Below are positions 1 to 6,208 of a DNA stretch of 8,426 nucleotides, piece after piece. The notes under the pieces were generated by a model, which ran no database searches, was not told where the DNA came from, and saw only the letters and a list, made by a program, of their open reading frames with translations. Position numbers and translations under genes: made by a program. The stretch is from Bacteroidia bacterium. Its GTDB lineage: Bacteria > Bacteroidota > Bacteroidia > B-17B0 > Aurantibacillaceae. The DNA lies in assembly GCA_026418315.1 (NCBI GenBank), contig JAOABO010000079.1, positions 1-8,426 of the forward strand. Reading direction: 5' to 3'. How positions within the stretch are numbered: the first letter of the stretch is position 1; every line of letters begins with the position of its first letter.

Positions 1-1206
1 GGCTAAGTATGAATACTTTGGAACAAAAATAAAATTTATAAGAAGAGTCATTATAGCACCTATCAAAGTAATGTATGCACCATAATGCGTTTGTGCAGTT
101 AATTTATACCAAAAAGAAAGATTAAAATAAATTCCCAAACACAAATTAGCTGTCAGTAAAATGGGTACAACATGAAGGCCTACACGATAAGGTTTTCCTA
201 TAAAATACTGAATAATGGGTAAATTGAGTATAGTACCCAGCCATATTAAAAGACCAAAAGATATGAATACTTCTGTGGTTTTGGCATAAGTTGTTTTTGC
301 GTTTTCAGATTGAAAGGTATGAAAGAAAAAGGGCTCTGCAGCATAGCGATAGGCCTGTATAAAAATGGTCATGAGAATGGATAATTTGTAACAGGCGCCA
401 TAAATTCCTTGTGCGGTTTGAGCCATGCTAGGAGGTAACAGATATTTGAGAATAATTCTGTCAAAGGTTTCATTCACCATTCCTGCTAAGCCCACTATTA
501 ACAAGGGTAATGCGTATTTCAACATTTCCTTGCTTAATGTAAAGTCAATTTTGAATTGAAACATTTTTATTGAAGGAAGAATGAATAGAAAGGTAAAAAC
601 ATTAGCAAGCAAGTTACTTAAAAACGAGTAGCCAATGCCAATGGATGGGTTGTAAATAGTGGAAAAGAAAGACGGAATATTTTTTTCATAATGACTTTTA
701 CAAATTAGAAAGAAAAACAAATTGAATAGAATATTGATGAGAACGTTTGAAATTTTGAGTATAGAAAAATGAAGTGCCTTTTGTTGTTGTCTTAAATAAG
801 CAAAAGGTATAGCCAGCAGGGCATCGGAAAATACGATTCCTATTGTCCAGTAAATATAAATGTTGTTTGAGTAATGTAAAATATTACGGAGCGTATTGGA
901 AAATAAAAACAATAAAAGTGAAAGTAGTGTAGAGGAAATAAGTAGCATGCTAAATGTGTTGTTGAATATTTTTTTGATATCGGGGTATTTATTGCTAAAA
1001 TGAAAAAATGCTGTTTCCATTCCGTAAGTAAAAATGATATTTAAAAATGAGATGTAAGCATACAATTCAGCGTTGATACCATAATCTGCCGGATTAGTGA
1101 ATAAATAAGTATAAAGCGGAGTAAGCAGATAGTTCAAAAATCTTGGTAAAATGGTCCCTAAACCATACACACCTGTTTGACTAAATAACTGTTTAACTGA
1201 ACCCAT
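1..1206 (-). CDS. Polysaccharide/O-antigen flippase-like protein (MATE/MOP type), C-terminus cut by window edge
   Basis: I translated this frame by hand. It is open from ATG at 1206 to base 1, giving 402 codons with no stop. The N-terminus (GSVKQLFSQTGVYGLGTI, then LNYLLTPLYTYLF) is the typical opening of Bacteroidota lipopolysaccharide flippases: a short amphipathic start, then a first membrane helix ending in a P-L-Y-T motif. About ten further hydrophobic segments follow, with basic loops such as YLRQQQKALHF near residue 145 and the mid-protein F-D-R-I-I-L-KYLLPP segment near residue 260 that recurs in this family. By family knowledge it would move lipid-linked glycans across the inner membrane. 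Relatives are usually about 480-500 residues, so roughly 80-100 are probably missing to the left. An in-frame ATG at 1221 adds five residues (MPLIK). I prefer 1206 because homologues start near there, but this is not decisive. No exact TAnnTTTG box is seen upstream. The substrate is unknown. Confidence 0.85.
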   Translation of the reverse strand, partial: MGSVKQLFSQTGVYGLGTILPRFLNYLLTPLYTYLFTNPADYGINAELYAYISFLNIIFTYGMETAFFHFSNKYPDIKKIFNNTFSMLLISSTLLSLLLFLFSNTLRNILHYSNNIYIYWTIGIVFSDALLAIPFAYLRQQQKALHFSILKISNVLINILFNLFFFLICKSHYEKNIPSFFSTIYNPSIGIGYSFLSNLLANVFTFLFILPSIKMFQFKIDFTLSKEMLKYALPLLIVGLAGMVNETFDRIILKYLLPPSMAQTAQGIYGACYKLSILMTIFIQAYRYAAEPFFFHTFQSENAKTTYAKTTEVFISFGLLIWLGTILNLPIIQYFIGKPYRVGLHVVPILLTANLCLGIYFNLSFWYKLTAQTHYGAYITLIGAIMTLLINFIFVPKYSYLA

Positions 1207-1304
1207 TTTTATTAAAGGCATAAAACTAATGATTTAAAGATGAAAATGAAAGAGTCAAGGTATATTTGTTGTTCATAATTTTTTTATTAGAAAATAATAT
1301 CATT

Positions 1305-1312
1305 TACATTTG
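1305..1312 (+). promoter_or_regulatory. Bacteroidota-type -7 promoter box of the dioxygenase gene
   Basis: TACATTTG matches the Bacteroidota -7 consensus TAnnTTTG exactly and ends 12 bases before the ATG at 1325. No good -33 TTTG is present at the expected 19-21 base spacing; only a T-run lies near 1280-1285. The box overlaps a TTG codon at 1310 that is in frame with the gene, which argues against translation starting there. The implied leader is very short, about 5-10 bases. Confidence 0.55.
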
Positions 1313-1324
1313 TGCAAAAACTTT

Positions 1325-2314
1325 ATGGAATTAGAAAAAAATACTATGGAAAAATTACAATTATTATTTGAAAAATATGCTTTGAGCGGTCAGGATATTA
1401 ATAGTTATTTAGATGGTCTTTTAATTTCTAACTATCTTCCTTACTGGGATTATATTTCTGTAGACACCTTGCTTACATTACAAAAACCACGTACCGATTT
1501 TCCTGATGAAGTTATTTTTATTGTGTATCATCAAATTACGGAATTATATTTCAAATTGTGTTTGCATGAATATCATCAAATAGCGCATAATGGAAGAATA
1601 GTATTGGAAAACGGACAAGATGTAGGATGGAAAGATAAATTAGAAGCAAGTTTTTTTATTGAAAGAGTGAATAGAATCAACCGATATTTTGAAGCACTGA
1701 CAAAATCATTTGAAATTATGATAAACGGAATGGAGAAAGAACAATTCTTAAGGTTTCGTATGGCACTATTACCTGCCAGTGGTTTTCAAAGTGCACAATA
1801 TCGGCTTATTGAAATGGCATCTACACCAATGATAAACCTGGTAGATAAAGAACACAGAGAAAAATTAAAAAATGCAGACATAGAAAAGATGTATGAGCAT
1901 ATTTATTGGAAAAAGGGAGCTATAGAAATATCCTCAGGAAAAAAAACTTATACGCTCATTCAGTTTGAAAAAAAATATGAAAAGCAATTTATTGAATGGG
2001 CAAAATATTATGCAGACAAAAATTTATGGCTAAAATATTTATCATTACCCGAAACTGACCGACAAAATAAATCTATTATACAGGCATTGAAAAATTTAGA
2101 TTTAAATGTAAATGTTAGATGGCCTTTGGTTCATTACAAAAGTGCAGTTAGGTATCTGCAGCAAGAAAATAAAGATGTGGCAGCAACAGGCGGAACTAAT
2201 TGGCAAAAGTATTTACCTCCAAGGTTTCAGAAAAGAATATTTTTTCCCGAATTATGGACAAATGAAGAAAAGGAAAACTGGGGTACTTTTACTGAACTAT
2301 CGGTTGTTTCATAA
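1325..2314 (+). CDS. Tryptophan 2,3-dioxygenase family protein (heme-dependent)
   Basis: The 329-residue product (from ATG 1325) aligns by eye with tryptophan 2,3-dioxygenase (KynA/TDO), the cytosolic heme enzyme that opens the indole ring of tryptophan to N-formylkynurenine, first step of the kynurenine route. Visible landmarks are YISVDTLLTLQKP near residue 43, FIVYHQITELYFK near 65 with the distal His69 and Phe65, FRMALLPASGFQSAQYR near 144 with substrate-binding Arg145 and Ser152, a candidate proximal heme ligand His270 in RWPLVHYKSAV, Thr288 in ATGGT, and a C-terminal FFPELW. All main catalytic positions known from the Xanthomonas enzyme therefore appear present. The proximal His to Thr spacing is 18 residues rather than 14, and GTGGSS reads ATGGTN, so this is a divergent branch and the substrate could differ. 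The start could also be the in-frame ATG at 1346. A TTG at 1310 lies inside the promoter box. No kynureninase or formamidase gene is adjacent. The 3' end overlaps the opposing glycosyltransferase gene. Confidence 0.88.
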   Translation: MELEKNTMEKLQLLFEKYALSGQDINSYLDGLLISNYLPYWDYISVDTLLTLQKPRTDFPDEVIFIVYHQITELYFKLCLHEYHQIAHNGRIVLENGQDVGWKDKLEASFFIERVNRINRYFEALTKSFEIMINGMEKEQFLRFRMALLPASGFQSAQYRLIEMASTPMINLVDKEHREKLKNADIEKMYEHIYWKKGAIEISSGKKTYTLIQFEKKYEKQFIEWAKYYADKNLWLKYLSLPETDRQNKSIIQALKNLDLNVNVRWPLVHYKSAVRYLQQENKDVAATGGTNWQKYLPPRFQKRIFFPELWTNEEKENWGTFTELSVVS

Positions 2315-3980
2315 AAAACACATAGCCCCCTTTGGAATATAGTTTTCTGAATTTACCGGTTTGTAATACTTCTTTTTCATCCTGAATTTTACATACTAAA
2401 AAAACAGGCGCTTTGATATCATCGTATATTAACCAATTCAAGTACGCAAGGTTATATGAAAATGTTCTTTCAAAGCCCGCATTTTCAAGATTTTTCAACT
2501 GTTTTTCAATACCTGCTTGTTCTTCCAACGATGGGGGAGTTCTTCTGGAATAAAACAAATGAGCATAACTTTTGTATGCATACGTATCTACCTTATAGCT
2601 TTTATCTCCACAAAATTCAAAGAAATGAATAGCACTGCTCTGCAAGTACTGCTCTATTTTTCCAAAGTAATTATTAATAGTAAAGTTAATCCAAATAATC
2701 ATCAAAGAAAAAAATATCACATGGTGTTTGTATACATATTCCTTAATTTTTGAATACCATACAATGCTTACAATTAATAATATTCCGCTCAAAAATTCAT
2801 ATCCGTACCACTTTACATTCATTTTCAGATTTTCAGCAGCAAAAACATCGTTTGTTTCAATATAAGGTATTACAAGGTGTTTCCAATGTTCTACAGTGCT
2901 TATCAAAATTAAAATTAATCCGATAAGTAATCCTATGGTTCGTAAAATGATATTTTGAATTTTATGTAGTTGAATATGATGTTGTAAAACATAAGTAGCT
3001 AAGAAGCTTACAGAAAAATATGAAAAAGACGAGTAATGAACTATTTTTGTTTTTACAATACTGAAAATTATAAGCGTAACCAACATTAAAACCAACATAC
3101 TTTTTGAATAAAAATCTTTTGGTGTACTTTTAAAAAAATATTTTAGCATAATAATCGATGTTGGAAAACATCCAATTAAAATGACAACAAAATGATACAA
3201 CAAAAAACCACCATGTCCTGAATCCTGTGTTTTGAACAAACGAATTTGATAATCTATAAATGCTTCTATGATTTCTTTATGGCCAGAAAATAATTCAAAC
3301 AAAAACCAGGAAGAACCTGTTAATAAAAATATGAATAAACCTATTGAAAGCCATTTTAATTGTTGGCCTGACAATTTTTGCTTATTCCACCATATAGCAA
3401 TGATGATACTCAATCCTGTTAATACTACCATAGCAGGACCTTTGGTAAGCACAGACAAACCTAATCCTACACTGCCTATATAAAGCCATTTATTATAGTT
3501 GTTTCGGATAAACTCAATCATGCTGACATAAAAAACAAATCCAAAAAAATTATACCAGGGGTCAATAATTCCGGAACGAAAATATAAATGCGGTAAAAAT
3601 GTTCCTAAATGAATAACAGCCCATAAAATACCAAAAGAAGGATTGTACCATTTTTTTCCAAAATAAAACAACAAACATAATGTTACAATACCGTTGATGA
3701 TATTAGGAAGGCGGGCAGCCAGTTCGTTTATTCCCAATAATTTCATACTTAAAACCTGCATCCAAATAAATAATGGTGGTTTTTCCCAAAAAGATTGAAA
3801 GTTAATCAAGGGGGTATGATAAGAGTTGGTTACAATCATTTCTCTTGCACATTCTGCAAAATTAATTTCATCCCAGTCAAATAAATGAACATTTCCTGTA
3901 AATGGAAGCAGAATTAAAAGAGAGATGATTGATATAAAAAAGCAGGTATATCTGGAAAACAAATGAGTCAATAAATTCAT
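2289..3980 (-). CDS. ArnT/PMT-like membrane glycosyltransferase (PMT_2 / GT83-type)
   Basis: The 563-residue polytopic protein has the hallmarks of the ArnT/PMT C-fold glycosyltransferases, which use a polyprenyl-phosphate sugar and act on the periplasmic face of the inner membrane. After the first helix comes F-D-W-D-E-I-N-F-A-E near residues 34-43, the acidic catalytic motif of the first periplasmic loop. Next are F-W-E-K-P-P at 64-69, A-R-L-P at 89-92, a second loop Asp140 (SGIIDPWYNFF) and L-T-K-G-P at 178-182. Roughly ten to twelve hydrophobic segments follow, with a soluble C-terminal part from about residue 460. The acceptor could be lipid A, another glycolipid or protein; the sequence does not say. 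The frame is open up to an ATG at 4091, but that would run through the divergent promoter region and into the permease gene. I choose ATG 3980, which gives a normal N-terminus just before the first helix. The last 26 bases are antisense to the end of the dioxygenase gene. Confidence 0.87.
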   Translation of the reverse strand: MNLLTHLFSRYTCFFISIISLLILLPFTGNVHLFDWDEINFAECAREMIVTNSYHTPLINFQSFWEKPPLFIWMQVLSMKLLGINELAARLPNIINGIVTLCLLFYFGKKWYNPSFGILWAVIHLGTFLPHLYFRSGIIDPWYNFFGFVFYVSMIEFIRNNYNKWLYIGSVGLGLSVLTKGPAMVVLTGLSIIIAIWWNKQKLSGQQLKWLSIGLFIFLLTGSSWFLFELFSGHKEIIEAFIDYQIRLFKTQDSGHGGFLLYHFVVILIGCFPTSIIMLKYFFKSTPKDFYSKSMLVLMLVTLIIFSIVKTKIVHYSSFSYFSVSFLATYVLQHHIQLHKIQNIILRTIGLLIGLILILISTVEHWKHLVIPYIETNDVFAAENLKMNVKWYGYEFLSGILLIVSIVWYSKIKEYVYKHHVIFFSLMIIWINFTINNYFGKIEQYLQSSAIHFFEFCGDKSYKVDTYAYKSYAHLFYSRRTPPSLEEQAGIEKQLKNLENAGFERTFSYNLAYLNWLIYDDIKAPVFLVCKIQDEKEVLQTGKFRKLYSKGGYVFFMKQPIVQ

Positions 3981-3984
3981 TTTG

Positions 3985-3992
3985 CAAAAATA
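3985..3992 (-). promoter_or_regulatory. Bacteroidota-type -7 box of the glycosyltransferase gene
   Basis: On the minus strand TATTTTTG is an exact TAnnTTTG match. Only four bases (CAAA) separate it from the ATG at 3980, so the transcript would be leaderless or nearly so. A weak -33 candidate, TTTT at 4013-4016, lies 20 bases upstream. The box sits partly in a 10-base perfect palindrome, TTTTGCAAAA, at 3980-3989. This supports the downstream start at 3980 rather than 4091. Confidence 0.45.
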
Positions 3993-4020
3993 AGAGATAA
4001 TTCTGTAGCCCTTAAAATGT

Positions 4021-4052
4021 TTTGCGTATTGAAAAATTATTTTGCAAGTTTG
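4021..4052 (+). promoter_or_regulatory. Candidate -33/-7 promoter for the permease-ccmB operon
   Basis: TTTG at 4021-4024 (-33 element) is followed after 20 bases by CAAGTTTG at 4045-4052, which differs from TAnnTTTG in one base. The spacing fits the Bacteroidota housekeeping sigma pattern. The box ends 14 bases before the ATG at 4067. A TTG codon at 4022 in frame with the permease is the -33 element itself and is not a credible start. The TTTG is followed by TGCAAAAA, the same sequence found before the dioxygenase gene. Confidence 0.5.
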
Positions 4053-4066
4053 TGCAAAAAAAGAGT

Positions 4067-5551
4067 ATGGATATATTCCGTAAAAAACCAATATGGGCTT
4101 ATGAATCAGACACTAAAAAAAACGAACTAAAAAGAGTATTAGGTAAATGGGGACTTACTTCATTGGGTATAGGGGCTATCATAGGAGGTGGTATCTTTAC
4201 ACTTACAGGTATTGCAGCTAATATATATGCAGGTCCTGCATTGGCCATTTCTTTTTTAATTGCAGGCATTGGCTGTTTGTTTGCGGCATTGAGTTATGCA
4301 GAGTTTGCCTCTGTACTACCGGTAGAAGGGTCGGCTTATGCGTATGCTTATGGAACAGTGGGAGAGTTTTTTGCATGGTTTATCGGATGGAATTTAATTC
4401 TTGAATATATGATGGGGGCTACAACAGTGGCTGTTGCATGGAGTGGATATTTCGACAAATTGCTGCACTTGTTTGGTATTAGCATCCCATACTATTTGGT
4501 TAATGATTATCCGACTGCTTTAAAAATGGCACAACAATTAGGAGTTCATGCACCCTCTTTTGCAGTGAATATTCCTGCATTTATAATATCATGGGTAGTT
4601 ACGCTTATTCTTGTAAAAGGAATTAAAGAAGCCGCAAACACCAATAATATCATTGTGTTTGTAAAACTATCAGTAGTTTTATTTGTGATTTTAGTAGGGG
4701 CGTTTTATATTAAAACAGAAAACTGGCAACCCTTTATTCCAGACCCTATTGTCAATCCTCAAAACGGAGATATACAGTATGGATGGAAGGGAATACTTAC
4801 TGCTGCCACCATCGTATTTTTTGCATACATTGGTTTTGACGCTGTTTCTACTCAGGCAGGCGAAGCAGTGAATCCCAAAAAAGATATACCTTTTGCCATT
4901 ATAGCGTCTTTACTGATATGCACGGCATTATACATTGGTGTATCATTAGTGCTAACAGGAATGGCAAAATATGATAAGTTAGATTTGAAAGCCCCGGTTG
5001 CATCAGCATTTACTGAAGCAGGCATACCATGGGCTACCTATTTAATAACATTGGCTGCCACATTAGGTTTAATATCTGTTATGTTAGTGATGATGCTTGG
5101 GCAAACCCGAATATTTTTAGGCATGGCAAAAGATAAATTGATTCCTCCTTCTGTTTTTGCAGCCATTCATCCAAAATTCAAAACGCCATATAAAAGTACT
5201 TTATTGGTAGGTGGTATTATTTCAATAGTATCAGCGGTTACACCCATTCAAAATGTTTCTGAAATGACCAGTATGGGTACTTTATTAGCATTCACAATGG
5301 TATCTATTGCTGTATTGGTATTAAGGTACAAAGAACCTCATCTTGAAAGACCGTTTAAAGTAAAAGCTTTGCCCTTAGTGGCGGGTGGCGGAGCATTGTT
5401 TAATATCGTATTAATGACACAGGTTAGAAATGAAACGTGGCATGCCTTTATTATATGGGGCATTTTAGGTATCATCATTTACTTTTTATATGGATACAAA
5501 CATTCCAGATTGAATGAAATTTTAAATAATACTGCTGAAAAACAATCATAA
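4067..5551 (+). CDS. APC-family amino-acid permease (cationic amino acid transporter-like, YfnA type)
   Basis: The 494-residue product is an inner-membrane amino-acid/polyamine/organocation transporter. The N-terminus MDIFRKKPIWAYES leads to L-K-R-V-L-G and then a first helix containing G-I-G-A-I-I-G-G-G-I-F at residues 34-44, the unwound helix-1 motif that holds the substrate backbone in LeuT-fold APC proteins. Later landmarks are ALSYAEFASVLPVEGSAYAY near 74-93, WNLILEYMMG near 108, FFAYIGFDAVSTQAGEAVNP in the middle, corresponding to the helix-6 region with its conserved F-D, and MLGQTRIFLGMAKDKLIP. About twelve hydrophobic segments and the length match the bacterial CAT-like group. The substrate is not readable; relatives carry various neutral, branched or cationic amino acids. 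ATG 4067 matches the usual N-terminus and has a promoter just upstream. Its stop codon abuts the ccmB start, so the two genes are probably co-transcribed and translationally coupled. Confidence 0.92.
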   Translation: MDIFRKKPIWAYESDTKKNELKRVLGKWGLTSLGIGAIIGGGIFTLTGIAANIYAGPALAISFLIAGIGCLFAALSYAEFASVLPVEGSAYAYAYGTVGEFFAWFIGWNLILEYMMGATTVAVAWSGYFDKLLHLFGISIPYYLVNDYPTALKMAQQLGVHAPSFAVNIPAFIISWVVTLILVKGIKEAANTNNIIVFVKLSVVLFVILVGAFYIKTENWQPFIPDPIVNPQNGDIQYGWKGILTAATIVFFAYIGFDAVSTQAGEAVNPKKDIPFAIIASLLICTALYIGVSLVLTGMAKYDKLDLKAPVASAFTEAGIPWATYLITLAATLGLISVMLVMMLGQTRIFLGMAKDKLIPPSVFAAIHPKFKTPYKSTLLVGGIISIVSAVTPIQNVSEMTSMGTLLAFTMVSIAVLVLRYKEPHLERPFKVKALPLVAGGGALFNIVLMTQVRNETWHAFIIWGILGIIIYFLYGYKHSRLNEILNNTAEKQS

Positions 5552-6202
5552 GTGAAGCATTTGTTTTTTTTTGTAAAAAAAGAATTTACTCTTGATTTCA
5601 GGCAAAGTACCAGTATTGCCAGCATTCTGGCCTATTTACTATCTGTTTTGTTTTCTGTTTCATTGTTATTTAAAAATAAGCACACTGCAGTATCTTATTC
5701 ATCTGTATTTTTAATTATATTTCTGTTTACATCTATCCTATCTTCTTATCGTAATTTTATCAGAGAGAACAGTGATAATGGTTTATTTAATTATATTATG
5801 TATTCACCGTTTATATATGTTGTTGGTAAAATGGTCTATCTCATTGTATTGAATTTTATAGTAGGATTATTGTTAATAGGATTATTTATTATGTTTAATG
5901 GAAATTTAATAGAGGATTATTTACTTTTTATACTGAATTTATTTGGACTTTCAGTGGGCTTGGGGGCTTTATTAACTTTGGTGGGATACATGTCTTCTAA
6001 AACAGATGGAAACTTTGCCTTGATGAGTATTATGAGTTTCCCACTTTTATTGCCTTTGATGATTATATCGGCTAAATTAAGTGTGGCGGCTATTCAGGGT
6101 ATTTCTGCAATGGCAGGTAAATATGTGGTGAGTTTATTTTCTATGGATGTTATAATTATCAGTTTATCTGTGATATTGTTTCAGCAAATATGGACCGAAT
6201 GA
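5552..6202 (+). CDS. ccmB: Haem exporter permease CcmB (cytochrome c maturation ABC transporter subunit)
   Basis: The 216-residue protein has six likely membrane segments and reads like Bacteroidota CcmB. It opens with a short cytoplasmic part, F-V-K-K-E-F-T-L-D-F-R-Q-S at residues 7-19. Next comes an R-N-F-I-R-E-N-S loop at 67-74, then S-P-F-I-Y-V-V-G-K at 85-93, and the family-typical A-L-M-S-I-M-S-F-P-L-L-L-P-L at 156-169. It ends Q-I-W-T-E after the last helix. CcmB is the membrane subunit that works with the ATPase CcmA and with CcmC in the haem-delivery step of cytochrome c maturation. None of those genes is visible here, which is unusual because ccmB commonly sits beside ccmC. The start is GTG, directly after the permease TAA (TAAGTG), implying coupling. 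No Shine-Dalgarno is seen. Codons 5-9 contain a T9 run followed closely by A7. The stop lies 6 bases from the end of the opposing lepA. Confidence 0.88.
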   Translation: MKHLFFFVKKEFTLDFRQSTSIASILAYLLSVLFSVSLLFKNKHTAVSYSSVFLIIFLFTSILSSYRNFIRENSDNGLFNYIMYSPFIYVVGKMVYLIVLNFIVGLLLIGLFIMFNGNLIEDYLLFILNLFGLSVGLGALLTLVGYMSSKTDGNFALMSIMSFPLLLPLMIISAKLSVAAIQGISAMAGKYVVSLFSMDVIIISLSVILFQQIWTE

Positions 6203-6208
6203 AATATT

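Noticed and set aside
1310..1324. TTG start adding five residues (MCKNF) to the dioxygenase
   Set aside because: The TTG is part of the exact TACATTTG promoter box, and ATG 1325 or 1346 gives a normal N-terminus.
1207..1324. Riboswitch or attenuator ahead of the dioxygenase
   Set aside because: The -7 box is only 12 bases from the ATG, leaving no room for a structured leader, and no tryptophan-rich leader peptide is seen.
2112..2753. Plus-strand open frames at 2112-2342 and 2517-2753
   Set aside because: They are other-frame or antisense shadows of the dioxygenase and glycosyltransferase, with no family resemblance or start signals.
3268..3483. 71-codon plus-strand open frame antisense to the glycosyltransferase
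   Set aside because: The opposite strand encodes a strongly supported membrane protein here; the frame has no recognisable features.
4022..4066. TTG start adding 15 residues to the permease
   Set aside because: The codon lies in the probable -33 element, the extra residues are not typical of APC permeases, and ATG 4067 gives the usual N-terminus.
3981..4091. Longer glycosyltransferase starting at ATG 4091
   Set aside because: It would overlap the permease start and promoter on the other strand; ATG 3980 starts just before the first membrane helix and has a -7 box next to it.
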